In this document: in pieces, positions 34,424 through 45,053 of the stretch
How positions within the stretch are numbered: position 1 is the first letter of the stretch
Layout of the letters: each line of letters starts with the position of its first letter
Assembly (NCBI RefSeq): GCF_001640025.1
Contig: NC_031671.1
Location: 248,001 to 312,000, forward strand
Direction: 5' to 3'
DNA length: 64,000 nt
From: Sugiyamaella lignohabitans
Lineage: Eukaryota > Ascomycota > Dipodascomycetes > Dipodascales > Trichomonascaceae
Translations under genes and position numbers: made by a program
The notes under the pieces: model-generated
Told to the model about the DNA's origin: nothing
The model's input: only the letters and a program-made list of their open reading frames with translations
Databases searched by the model: none

Positions 34424-35668
34424 TCACACGAAGCTGACCTTAAAACCCATGCGTGCAGTCTCACTAAGTTTTCTCCAAACATTATTAACTATCCTTCTCG
34501 CCCGTTCCCGTGCTAATGGATTAGATACTGAGAGAACAATTATAATAAAGAATGCAATTATCTTCCAAACCATGGCAGACTGAACAATGGCAGTGGCTCG
34601 TCGCCTCCAATAGAAAATAAGCGAATCAAAACTTCTCACAGGATTCGATGACCGTGGTGGAGTCGGAGATGCTGTTCTCCGAGGACCCAACCCAGACGAC
34701 GAAAGAGAATTCACTGATGACTGTTGATGCTCTAGAGAGGTTTTCTGTTCCAGTTGCTGCTGCTGCTGCTGTTGCTGTTGTAATTGTTTCTGTTGCTGGC
34801 GTTGTTGTTGTACTAGTCGTTCATGCTTCCTCTTAGCTTCTTCTCGAAGGGCCTCCATTTGTTTTCTCTTGGAATCCTCCTCTTCCTTTTTCTGCTTCTT
34901 CTTTACCAAATTCTCTTCTGACTTGATAAGCTGCCTTCTCTTTTCCTCTTTGACGTGGGAATCATAAAACTGGCTAGACTCTATCATTTCCCTGGCTAGA
35001 TCGTACTCATTACGGAGGGGAAGTACCTTTAAAATGTATAGATCCAGCACCTTCAGATATTCGTGACGATATGTATCGTCAAATGATTGAACCAAATCCG
35101 ACATAGATGAAAGGTATAATTCTAATGACTCTGATACCATGCTTAAAATTGAGTTATTAGTGGTTCCATGCCGTATGGTTAGAGACGTTAATCCAAAAAC
35201 AATATCAGGGGGGGCTGAAGACAAGGAACCACCAAATTCATTTTCAACCTGCTTCCATAATGATCCATCAGTAATTTTCTTTACTAATTCTAAACGAACT
35301 TTTTTTGGCCATGAACTTGAAACAGAGTTTGTGCCTGATATCGAAGATGATGAGGATGATGAAGAAGACGACGGTGATCTAGTCGAAGCCTCTTCCTGTT
35401 GTCTAGCAGCAGCATCTAGTAAGACAAAGTATAACTTCCAGCTTTTGATCCAAGTTTTTTCGGATAATTGACCAGTTCTTCTCAATTCTTTGGCATCAGC
35501 AAGTAAAGGCTCTAATGTATTAAGTGAATCAACAAAGCTCTTAGTGAGAAATAATTTGGCTGCTCTTTGATAAGTTTCGGTTGCTACGGAGGCAGTCGAT
35601 GAGACAATAAAGGATCCAGACATGGAAGATTCCAAGCTGCTACTATTTTGTAAATTCGCCATGGCCAC
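34424..35668 (-). CDS. Tail-anchored peroxin, Pex26/Pex15-like
   Basis: 414 residues. The N-terminal half is helical (ETYQRAAKLFLTKSFVDSLN, then LEPLLADAKELRR), broken by a Ser-rich stretch. A basic/Glu-rich coiled segment and a poly-Gln tract (about 290-310) precede a single C-terminal hydrophobic span (VWKIIAFFIIIVLSVS). A basic amphipathic tail ends in ARMGFKVSFV. Soluble helical domain, C-terminal anchor and a basic GFKVSFV-like terminus fit fungal Pex26, the peroxisomal membrane anchor for the Pex1-Pex6 ATPase that recycles the import receptor Pex5. Sequence similarity between such peroxins is weak, so this is a moderate call. A GET-pathway or other tail-anchored protein is the alternative. 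Confidence 0.5.
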   Translation of the reverse strand: MAMANLQNSSSLESSMSGSFIVSSTASVATETYQRAAKLFLTKSFVDSLNTLEPLLADAKELRRTGQLSEKTWIKSWKLYFVLLDAAARQQEEASTRSPSSSSSSSSSSISGTNSVSSSWPKKVRLELVKKITDGSLWKQVENEFGGSLSSAPPDIVFGLTSLTIRHGTTNNSILSMVSESLELYLSSMSDLVQSFDDTYRHEYLKVLDLYILKVLPLRNEYDLAREMIESSQFYDSHVKEEKRRQLIKSEENLVKKKQKKEEEDSKRKQMEALREEAKRKHERLVQQQRQQQKQLQQQQQQQQQLEQKTSLEHQQSSVNSLSSSGLGPRRTASPTPPRSSNPVRSFDSLIFYWRRRATAIVQSAMVWKIIAFFIIIVLSVSNPLARERARRIVNNVWRKLSETARMGFKVSFV

Positions 35669-36162
35669 AACTTGAGATCATTAGCAGAAACCGTTAGTTG
35701 GTCAGAGATCAGCTTTCATTTGGTCGGTTAAATGCAAATCTGGGGTTACCTGCCGCCTCGGTAAAGGATGCAATGCGGCTGATCAACTATCCATATGCCG
35801 TCTCCGCAAGAAGCGGAGTACAAACCTCGATGTTTGTAGCGGCCATGTTATTTCCTATCAAAAGAAAAATATTTTAAACAATAAATAAACTTATATTATC
35901 TATATATCCCACTCTATTGCTTTAAAAGCCCACACCATCGTGATTTTGGATACCTTTTAGATAGCACACTGTGGGATGTGTATACATTGAATGTGCCAGG
36001 AACCCATATAACCTTAACTAATTTCTATGTGCAACAAAACAGAATCTGGCAAAAACTCCTGTCGATTACATTCAAACTGAAATCTATTTTCAAGTTCAGT
36101 CGGCAGAATAACCCATCCATATCAGACCAGCAGCTCATCTGCAGGGGCCATGCAGGGTCTCC
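35669..36162. other. Intergenic spacer
   Basis: Between the peroxin start and the PAQR stop. AT-rich with no supported ORF. GCCGTCTCCGC and GCGGAG-type short inverted arms occur near 35800-35820, but I assign them no function. Confidence 0.4.
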
Positions 36163-37380
36163 CTAACTTAAACTCAAAGCAGGCATCACCACTCTATGAG
36201 TATACTCATAAGCATTTAAAAGTCCAATTCCATGACACACTGCAGCAAATACTACCAGAACATGGAATACCTGGTGAGAATGACCCCAGATATCGAAAGC
36301 TGTAACTACGTTAGCGAAACAACCTTGAGAATTTGAAAGTATTGGCCACCGTAGCTGAATTAAGCCAGCGATCTGGTATTCTCCTGCGAATCAGGAGCCA
36401 CGGGATCTGGGGCAGACCCCAGCCATTGGAGGCACATGCCACCCAGCTAATGTTTACTTACAACCAGGACTGAACCTCTCAGGAATACGTGCAGCATATA
36501 AAGCAGCTCCTAGAACATAAAGACCGCCCTCCCAAAAAATCCATTTGGCCTGAATTCGTCTGCTACACTCTTCAAACTTTCCAGAGTTAGTATTCCCTCT
36601 AGCTTTTGGGGCGCAATATTCTTACTTACGCCATATACGTTAATTCCTACCAGTAATGGTAATACTCCACTGAGACCATAGGCTACGAACATGCTTGCTC
36701 TAAAGGGTCTCCAATCAGGGCTTCTAAATTTATCCACCAAAGATACCATGGCACACACAACACCTAACAGCGAAATTAAACCCCATAGTAACAGTCTCAG
36801 ATAGTGATGGTCAAATAAGCCGTAGTAAATAATAGACGTCATGGAAGTATGGATCAAGATTACAATCCCGAGGTAGTCTAGTTTGTTCCCGAAGACAGCG
36901 ACTTGGTGGCTATGCGATTTCATACAATGATAAACACCACTCATTCCCAAACACGTTACACAACCAAGACCAAAACATGCAAGGGCCAAATGGTCTCGCC
37001 AGGTGGTAGTGTTGAACCTCGGAGCCAGACTGTCAATGACGATAAAGCAGCATATCAGAAAGAGTACGCTGGGGATCAAATGTGAATAAATATTGCCTGT
37101 ACTGTTAATGAATGATTCGCTCGGTTCTGTTATAACAGATAAATAATGGCATTTCTCACATACCTGTTTCATTGTGAATGTATCCAAGACTTTTGAAGCT
37201 CTTCAAGTAACTCTTAGTTTCACGAACATAACCCGACTGTATATAATGATTGTCACGCTGCCATTCAGGCAGATCATCCCAATGACACAAGTGTGCTATA
37301 CTATCGATAACCTCGTCTACTTTCGACTCAACCTGCTCCAGAGCAGTTTTTTTAGTTGTACGACGTTTAACAGTTGACAT
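36163..37380 (-). CDS. IZH: PAQR/IZH seven-transmembrane receptor-like hydrolase, four exons
   Basis: Progestin/adiponectin-receptor family; yeast Izh proteins act in zinc and sterol homeostasis and may be ceramidase-like hydrolases. Exons are 37380-37164, 37126-36630, 36549-36462 and 36299-36163 (312 residues); all phases match. HNETEPSESFINSTGNIYSH is the family entry motif. SGVYHCMKSHS and FDIWGHSHQVFH supply the conserved zinc-ligand histidines. EGGLYVLGAALYAARIPERF is the hallmark before the last loop. Intron 2 (80 nt, donor GTAAGT, TACTAAC branch) reads through as open frame and imitates a frameshift unless removed. Intron 3 carries a GPE half-copy. Which of Izh1-4 it matches cannot be said. 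Confidence 0.93.
36380..36434 (+). repeat. GPE right half-copy inside PAQR intron 3, hairpin B'
   Basis: CTCCTGCGAATCAGGAG hairpin, GGATCTGGGGCAGACCCC, then a right tip with substitutions (AGCCATTGGAGGCA). It lies within intron 36300-36461 of the minus-strand PAQR gene. Confidence 0.85.
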
Positions 37381-39341
37381 TTCAGCGTTTGTTGAAGTTG
37401 CGTGAGTTGCCTCGGATGATCCTTTTTGTTGGATAACCTCAAGGGTGAATCTTATCTTATCGAGCGATAAGGGTTCGGAAACGTGAGATATGCAGGGGAA
37501 GCAATGTCGACGTTTGACTTTATTTGATTAGTTTCTTTATTCTATAACAAGTTCACACTAATTACCTACCTACAGAATATTAATGGAGTAATTAGGAAGG
37601 ATGAGGGTGTATAAAAGCCAACCGAAGGACTTGTTGGCTCAACACTCTCAAAGTTAGTAGTTCTAGGATCAAGTCGTAGTGATCCATTGTCAATAGCGTC
37701 TCAATCTATTGAGAATTGGTATAGCACTATATGAAAGATATTTCTGGTGGAACCCACTCACTATATCACAAAATTCCGAAACCTATTGCCATATAGGAAA
37801 TACTCTAGAGCTTGCATATAAATAGTTCTATCATGCAGGGGGGGCAGGTTAATGTCGCATGATCATGCATATCGGCAGTAGTAAGAGTAATCAGCAAAGA
37901 GACCGCACCAGTGTGGTTATTTAGCAATAACTGTGAACTTGAGTTAATTCTAGGATTCTATATCTGTGCAATCTGAACCTGATCAGTTATTTTATATCGC
38001 TATTTGTAATAAACAGTGTTTTCTATATTTCAGGTTAGAAAGAAGATCAGAAAATTGTTCAGATCTCGGTACACTTCAATGTGAATTACTAGTTCGAAAC
38101 ATAAAGCAACAGAGATCCAGATAAACGAAAATTCTGGTTAAAGACAGTCGAGAATACTAAACTACTGCGGCTAGTCAGACCCAAATTCTCCTATTCTCAT
38201 CCTAAACCATGCACAATGAACTGAAATATGCAGGGAAGACGTCCGTCCATGCAAGGGAATGTTCAGTCCATGCAAGGAAACAGTTTAGCTTTGTAAGGGA
38301 ATACTAATATTTCCAGTCAATGACAGCTTGAACTTTCTATTCTCCAGTGTAGATACATGTTTATTTGATTTACTCGACATCGTTGCGAACTATCTGTCCA
38401 TTGAGCTCTGGTAGTTATCGATTTCTTTTTTTTGACATCTAAGATGACCAAACGTTTATCGAACTATCTACAAATTGCATACCTTACTAAATTAATTGTG
38501 CCCTTTAACAATCCACAGCGAACATTTTTTTATGTCGACAGCCGCCATACCAAATAAATTTTATAGCATGACCATTGTGACAGTCAATTAAGGGGAAGTT
38601 TTCAAAATATTTTCAGAATGCTAAAACAATTGTCAATGAAATCTACAGATAATCCACCAGCTATAACCACAATACACTATATTTTTCGACAGCATCTAAA
38701 TATCGGACATTCTTTTATCAGAAAAGCTTAATTTTTGCGGATATAGAACAAAGACTATATGTAATTGTCAACTGAACTGCTTTAGCTGGATACCTGTGGA
38801 GTCTTGAGCCGGCAGTCAGCGGTCCGTAAAATTAATTTCAATGAACTCGGCAAGCGGTCGGCATCCAATTTATAAGTAGGTATACAATTCAATTCAGTAG
38901 CCAACGAAGTACACTAAAAAATGTAGGAGTGTCCATTTCACCAGACTCCGAGTAACGACCATGGCGGTCAAGCAATTGTCTAAATGCAGTACCGCCCTGA
39001 CGCCGAACTCGGCTGATGGCTTGAAGCAGATGTGGAGCCAGATGGTGGGGGGAGATCAAGCGCGACAGCGGGTAGAATCTACGCAGACGCAGAGATATGG
39101 GTATGTCTCAGGCCACTGTCCTATCAATGAAAAGCAGTCTATCCGATAACTTTGAAAGATAAAAGTGTCAGGTTGTGATCCGATCAAAATTGGATCTGAA
39201 AATTGATTTCTGAGAACAACAAACAAAAGTAGTAGTGGTGATAATCATAAATTAGACAAATATCGAGACTATTGAAATTTGAAAAGGAAGTCGAACGGGG
39301 TAAAACTGCTTGGACTGATCTAGATATAACAGTCATCAAAC
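37381..39341. other. 2-kb gene-free interval
   Basis: No supported gene. A TATAAAA at 37607 on the plus strand is followed by a pyrimidine-rich leader-like stretch, but no ORF follows. AT-rich runs occur around 38,400-38,800. A 62-codon ORF at 38961 ends near a GTATGT site and could be an exon, but the better start for the downstream enzyme is 39342. Confidence 0.45.
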
Positions 39342-40880
39342 ATGGGGTATATCATTACAGACGTAAGTACGATGACACACAGATTACAAGACGCAACAGA
39401 AATTGGAGTTCCAACAAAGAAATTAAACTCCGTAACTTGATGCAGAGTATCTAGCGATTCGGTTAATGGGCCAAATTCACCAGGAATCGAGGTATTTTTC
39501 CGCGTAGCGGAAAAACTACGGGTCCGGGCGGAGCCCGGCCGCCGGAGGCTTGTGGCCATATACCCTCTTTACCAGTCAAATAGTGTAGAACAGGAACCTA
39601 ACAAACGGCTACAGAGCGATAACTCGCGGATCTGCGTGATTATGGTGGGTTTGCCAGCGCGAGGGAAGTCGTTGATTGCACAGAAGATAGTCCGGTATCT
39701 GTCATGGCTGTCAATTAAGGCCAAATCGTTCAATGTTGGATCGTACCGAAGAATGGAGGCCGCACAGCCATCGGCGTTGTTTTTCGATGCTCATAATGAA
39801 GAAGGTGCTAGGTTGAGACGACAGGCTGCAATTCGAGCCATTGAGGATATGTTGAAGTGGTTCAGTGAGGAGGACGGTGTAGTGGGCATTCTGGATGCCA
39901 CGAACTCGACTAAACAGAGAAGACAGTGGATCCAAGATCTTCTTGTGAAACAGGGAATTGAACCGATGTTTGTTGAGAGTTGGTGCGATGACCAGGAGCT
40001 TATCATGCACAATATCATGGACGTCAAAACATGCTCTCCAGATTATACTGGCCAAGATCCCGATGAGGCTGCTAAAGATTTTATGGAAAGAATCAAAAAA
40101 TACGAAGAAGTTTATGAGACTATCAATGATGAGAGCTTGACATATGCCAAAATCATCAATGTCAACTCACAAGTGATTATCAACCGGATCCAGTCGTATG
40201 TGCAATCACGCATCGTTTACTATCTCATGAACCTGCATATCAAAAGAAGATGCATTTATCTCAGTCGACACGGTGAGTCTGAATTCAACCTGACTGGCCA
40301 GTTAGGAGGCGATTCTAACCTGTCTCCCCGTGGAGATTTGTATGCTCACAAATTGCCCCAGCTCGTCAAGGAGGCTGTTGGCGATCAGCCATTGACGGTG
40401 TGGACGTCGACTTTAAAAAGAACCCAGCAGACGGCCCGTTTCCTGCCGTACCGTCAAATGCAATGGAAAGCATTAGACGAGCTGGATGCCGGCGTTTGTG
40501 ACGGAATGACTTATGAAGAGATAAAGCAAGAGTACCCTGAAGACTTTGAGGCCCGAGACGCCAATAAATTCGAGTACAGATACCGCGGTGGAGAGTCTTA
40601 CCGTGACGTTGTTGCTCGTCTTGAACCTATTATTATGGAACTCGAACGACAGGAAAATATCATGATTGTTACCCATCAGGCAGTTCTTCGTTGTATTTAT
40701 GCCTATTTCATGAACGTGCCTCAAGACCGCTCTCCCTGGATGGATGTGCCACTTCACACACTTATCCGTCTTGAACCCCGTCCCTACTCCACTCTCGAAA
40801 CCCGTGTTCCTGCCAACATTCCTGCCGTGTCCACATATCGTGAAAAGGGCTCCACTGTCCTCGCTGCCCCTACGAAATAG
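39342..40880 (+). CDS. FBP26: 6-phosphofructo-2-kinase / fructose-2,6-bisphosphatase, two exons
   Basis: Controls the level of fructose-2,6-bisphosphate, the switch between glycolysis and gluconeogenesis. Exon 1 is 21 nt (39342-39362, MGYIITD, donor GTAAGT) and exon 2 is 39576-40880; phase 0; 441 residues. The open frame of exon 2 begins without ATG (GTG at 39552), which requires the upstream exon. The MGY start resembles yeast Fbp26. Kinase domain: GLPARGKS P-loop near residue 35, then RYLSWLSIKAKSFNVGSYRR. Phosphatase domain: LSRHGESEFN near 236, with the phospho-accepting His intact (yeast Pfk26 has lost it), and MIVTHQAVLRC with the second His. Both active sites look intact, so it is probably bifunctional. 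The intron contains a variant GPE half. Confidence 0.9.
39498..39550 (+). repeat. Divergent GPE right half (variant subfamily)
   Basis: TTCCGCGTAGCGGAA hairpin, then GGGTCCGGGCGGAGCCCGGCC and tip GCCGGAGGC. The module order matches a right half, but the inner hairpin sequence is different from A, B and C. It ends 25 bp before the acceptor of the FBP26 intron. Confidence 0.7.
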
Positions 40881-41291
40881 CACAATACATAAATATTTGA
40901 ATACGGTCTTGAATCGTTTGGGGGAGGTTCTGCCTCCGGCGGCTGGGGCTCTGCCCCAGACCCCGTGGCTCCTCTCGCTTTGCTCGAGTCGAGAAGTGTG
41001 ATTCCCAAGATTTTTCTCGAGAGCATTGGCGGGTGGATGCAGAGTCCCTGCATATCGCATATGTAGGGACTACTTGCTTGATGAGACTGTGCATATGCCA
41101 GATAAAGTTTGTTAATTAAAGTAAATACGCCATAAATACTGTGTGATTAGTGCACTGTGAGATCTCAATTATCGTCTTATATATATATTGGTCCTATTTG
41201 ATTTGTCAGTGATCGGTGTTAAATATCATCTTTAGATAGCGACTGTCAGCCTCGCGATGATCTAGATGAACATGTTAGAGCCTCTCATCAC
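40881..41291. other. Intergenic spacer with GPE half-copy
   Basis: FBP26 3' flank and HMI1 promoter. After the half palindrome (40931-40992) the sequence is AT-rich, with a TATATATAT run at 41175-41190. Confidence 0.5.
40931..40992 (+). repeat. GPE left half-copy, hairpin A
   Basis: TGCCTCCGGCGG tip, GGGGCTCTGCCCC hairpin and CTCGCTTTGCTCGAG hairpin. It begins 51 bp after the FBP26 stop. Confidence 0.92.
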
Positions 41292-43819
41292 ATGTGCACC
41301 AGAATAGTTCGCTTCTCACTCGCGAACCAAGCTCTGGTCACGGTCATGAGTGAACAAGATCCTGGCGACGCGAGTTTGGCTGGTGGAGCTATTGGCTACG
41401 ATCTAATATCGGGTCAAGCTCTAGAATCAAAAGCTTGGGGTATAGAGGAGGATCTCAATGATCAGCAATTAAGGGCGGTACAGCTGCCGGTAGATGCCAA
41501 TATTCAAGTCATTGCTGGTCCTGGCACTGGCAAAACAAAGACTCTTGTCAATAGATTGCTGTATATACTCACTGAATATAACGTGCCACCTGAGAAAGTT
41601 CTTGTTTTGACGTTTACTAATAGAGCAATTCACATATTTCGAGAAAGTCTGTTTAAACTGGCACCTGCAATTGCGCCTCAGGTCGAGATTCATACATTCC
41701 ATTCTTATTGTCAATCTTTAATTAGTGACCATTGGGAAGAGGTCGGGCTTCGTCCTGGATGGACAGTAGCAGATGATATGGACCAGGAGTATATTTTGAC
41801 CGAAGTGATTAAGGAGACTGTAGGAAGTCATACTACAGCAAGGGAGTTCCGTGTGCTTTCCAACAAACTTCATACTTATAAAAGAAGTCTTCTCAATAAA
41901 TCAGCAAAGCGTGATTCAAAGTTGGATGAGATTTTGACGAAATACGAGACACGATTGGCTGGCTGTAATATGCTTGACTATGACGGCATTCTAAAACTAG
42001 GCTACCGCTTGGCTGAGAAATATTCCAAAGCTCCTGAAAGCGATAAAAATAAATATTTCTCGGCCCTGCTTATTGATGAATTCCAGGATGCGAACCTATT
42101 TCAGTGGGATTTAACTTGTTTAATCGCGAAAGGAAGTGCTTCAATAACTATAGTCGGTGATCCAGACCAGTCAATATTCAGTTTTCAGGGGGCTAGCTCG
42201 AATCTGTTGGATATTATGAAAAAACAGCTATCCGATGTACGAACAGTCGTTTTGACACAAAACTACCGTTCTAGTCAAGAAATTGTTGATGCTGCTTCGG
42301 CCATGATCCGTGAAGATTCCCATTTTCTTGGCGACGAGCAGATGCCGGTCGGTCTGTTCACCGGTCCTAAACCAATCTTCAAAAAGAGTCTCGACTCTAC
42401 AAGCGAAACAGTATGGGTAGCTAATACAATCCATCATTTGACTCATAAAGAGAATGTCGAACCTTCATCTATAGCAGTTCTTGTTCGAACAAACGGACGT
42501 AAGGACTCGGTGGCTGCTGGATTACGGCAGAGAGGTATCGAAGTAGCTATCTACGGACCCTTATCCTTACTAAAGTCGCCTTATATTCGACCACTATACT
42601 CTTTTCTGAAGTTCATCCAGAATTTTGAGCAAGATATCCAGCTTCTGTATATGCTCCGAAATCCGAACAAGATCCTGAGTCCCAAGCAGATATCGGAAGC
42701 CCAATCTTTCTCGAGGTCGAGGGGGTTGCCTCTATGGGAAGCTTTACAGCAGAACCAACTGTGGCTAAGACAACCTACCACTCGTGTTAACAAATCCAAA
42801 AAACCTCACGGACCCCCCGACCTTGATCAGTTCATATCAGTAATCAACAAATCAGCAGATATCATTCACTCTAACGTTCACGACTCTGAATCGCTTGTCG
42901 AGGGCCTTCAACTCGTATCCCAGTATCTCAGCTGGCCCACTCGTTATGGCGACAAAGCACATGTCAAGCAGCAAGAGCTTTTCGACCTCATCACCAGCAT
43001 AGCCCCACTGCTAAAAGACGAGTCTACATCCCTCTCGTCCTCCCTTCTCGCACACACTCGTCTCCAGGACATTGCAGCGAAACCCGGCGAGGTGGTAGTA
43101 TCGACGATTCACAATGCTAAAGGTAGGTTGCAACATTGCCTCCGGCGGCTGGGGCTCCGCCCCAGACCCCGTGGCTCCTGCTTCGCAGGAGAGTGCTGGG
43201 AACGTCGACGCAACGACTCGAGCGCAGCGAGAGGAGCAGCGGGGTCTGGGGCAGAGCCCCAGCCGCCGGAGGCACCGTACCGGATGTAACTAACCGTCTA
43301 GGATTGGAGTGGGATACCGTGTTTGTCATGGACGCTACGGATAACAGCTTTCCGCACTTCATGTCTGAGTCGGAGCAGGAGGAGCGTAGAGTGCTCTACG
43401 TTGGGCTCACAAGAGCTAAGTGTGAGTATGATGATGTGTGTAGTGGAAGTGTTTTTACTAACAATTAGCTCGTTTATTTGTGTCGTATCCTGTGCTGAAG
43501 GACTGGGCTGATGGAGAGTCTAAAGTTTCTCGGTTCTTGTCACCCAATGTCCTTTCGAACTTTACTATTGATTACGCTGAGGGTTATACGACCTCGTCTC
43601 AGAGAAAAATGGTTGCTCGCTTCGAGAGTTGTAAGTATTGTTAGTTTGGATCAGAAGGTTTGATGCTAACGTGGTGCAGTTAACAAGGTCAGAAAAGACT
43701 TTCCGAACGTATTTAACTTTCCAAAGGGTGCTGTTGTGAAGAGCAACAGGTCCTATAGTACAGTTGCAAACATCTGTAGATCCATTGCTCCAGGTGTAAG
43801 GAAACTATTTCGCATGTGA
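41292..43819 (+). CDS. HMI1: UvrD/Rep-type DNA helicase, mitochondrial Hmi1-like, four exons
   Basis: Exons 41292-43122, 43302-43421, 43469-43630 and 43680-43819; phase 1 at each junction; 750 residues. Superfamily 1A motifs: GPGTGKT (Walker A, near 75), VLTFTNRA, LLIDEFQDAN (motif II), IVGDPDQSIFSF (III), LTQNYRSS (IV), VVSTIHNAKGLEWDTVFV (V, complete only after splicing) and RRVLYVGLTRAKSRLFVSY (VI). The C-terminus (SYSTVANICRSIAPGVRKLF) is basic and amphipathic. That fits Hmi1, which carries its mitochondrial targeting signal at the C-terminus and maintains mtDNA; nuclear Srs2 is longer. A second Met at 41346 (MSEQDPG) may be the real start. Intron 1 (179 nt) is almost filled by a complete GPE lying between helicase motif V residues. 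Confidence 0.9.
43137..43274 (-). repeat. GPE full copy inside HMI1 intron 1 (B-A')
   Basis: Complete TGCC-to-GGCA element of 138 bp with hairpins CTCCTGCTTCGCAGGAG and CTCGAGCGCAGCGAG. It starts 14 nt after the GTAGGT donor and ends 27 nt before the acceptor. Confidence 0.96.
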
Positions 43820-43884
43820 TGGTAGTTCCATCGTCTATTTATTAATACATATATCAGCTATATCTCAAAGGGAAGTATATTGGC

Positions 43885-44643
43885 TTACCAGGGGTAGATA
43901 GTACCATCGTGATGGAAAAACTTGCCATTGTCTGCTGGAGTGAGCTTGTCTATTACAAGAAGAAGCTCATCGACACTCTCCTTGACAGAAGGAGCGGTGT
44001 CCCAGTGCTTGTGACTGAATGCAACACTGATCTTTTTCATTTCTTCTCTAGAAAAAGTTCCCATATCACTCAAAACAGGGCCCGGATTCAAGGCAATAAT
44101 GGTGAATTTCTCCTCTTCAAGCTCAAAACTGAGTTCCTTAGTGGAATAATTGAGGGCCGCTTTGCTTTGGCCATATGCGGAGAAACTCATTTTGGGGGTG
44201 GCGGCAATGGATCCAGCATCAGATGAAATAAAGATGACTTGTCGGGTATCCTTCTTTTTAAGCAATGGATAAAACGCTTTAAACAGGAGAAGAGGTGCTA
44301 ATGTATTGATTTTGTAATGTTCTAGCCAGTTCTTCTCCGGAAGATCTAGAACCGAATAGTGGGCATCGGAGATGGCAGCATTGGCAATAAAAACGTCAAT
44401 TCCCTTTCCACCTGTAATAGATTCAACTTCTTTTGCAGCTTCCAGAGCAGAGCCATCGACATTGCCATCATAATTGACAGTGTGAATGTTGGGGTGCTCC
44501 TTAATCCATGCGTTCAGTTCCGTTGCTTTAGCAGCATTTCTTACGCTCGCTATAACTGTGACATCTTTTCTTTGGCTCAATTCTTGGACAAATCCAAAAC
44601 CAATTCCTCGATTACCGCCTGAAATAAAGTATACCTTGGACAT
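43885..44643 (-). CDS. Short-chain dehydrogenase/reductase (SDR2)
   Basis: 252-residue classical SDR. MSKVYFISGGNRGIGFGFV carries the nucleotide-binding GGNRGIG, and VFIANAAI is at the NNAG site. VIFISSDAGSI provides the catalytic Ser and SAYGQSKAALNYS the YxxxK pair, followed by NPGPVLSDMG. It is clearly related to SDR1 at 10775 (same GGNRGIGF, GIDVFxAN and LFKAxYPL segments), but substitutions are spread along the whole length, so it is an old duplication. The substrate is unknown. TATAAAT lies about 55 bp upstream of the ATG on the minus strand. Confidence 0.9.
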   Translation of the reverse strand: MSKVYFISGGNRGIGFGFVQELSQRKDVTVIASVRNAAKATELNAWIKEHPNIHTVNYDGNVDGSALEAAKEVESITGGKGIDVFIANAAISDAHYSVLDLPEKNWLEHYKINTLAPLLLFKAFYPLLKKKDTRQVIFISSDAGSIAATPKMSFSAYGQSKAALNYSTKELSFELEEEKFTIIALNPGPVLSDMGTFSREEMKKISVAFSHKHWDTAPSVKESVDELLLVIDKLTPADNGKFFHHDGTIYPW

Positions 44644-45053
44644 AATTGCAAAAAGATAATTGATTTTCTGTAAATTCAGGAAATCTGACTCTATTTATAA
44701 TTGTACATGGATTATTTACTTTGCGTATGGGGTAATAGAAGATCCCATGCTAGATAAGGTAATATGTCCGGTAACCCCCACATCAACGCATATGCGGAGA
44801 AATAAGCGGAGTCTACCCCTTGTACGATGAAATTAAAATATAAATGAATGTTTAATTTAATTAATTAATATTAATTTAATTATTATTAATAATTGGTTTA
44901 AATAATATATTTTGTGGGTGTATTCTCGTCCATATAATGATATAAAAGCAGGGCTGACCAGCAGCACCGAATAATATAGATGACGCACTTTTACCTATAT
45001 AGTTGTCAGATTCTATTCCTTGAAGTAATATATACTCAAGTTATAAATACTTG
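44644..45053. other. Intergenic spacer with very AT-rich block
   Basis: Between SDR2 and the MFS gene. 44,845-44,915 is almost pure A/T with repeated TTAATTAATATTAATT-type palindromes, a possible origin or nucleosome-free element. TATAAAAGCAG at 44941 (plus strand) matches the box upstream of SDR1, but no plus-strand gene follows. Confidence 0.4.

Noticed and set aside
36510..36630. Apparent frameshift near the end of the PAQR gene
   Set aside because: An 80-nt intron with GTAAGT donor and TACTAAC branch point restores the conserved EGGLYVLGAALYAARIPERF frame without any mutation.
38961..39100. Alternative first exon for FBP26 (ATG 38961, donor GTATGT at 39101)
   Set aside because: It needs a poor acceptor at AAATAG; the exon at 39342-39362 has a consensus donor, a pyrimidine-rich acceptor and the MGY start shared with yeast Fbp26.
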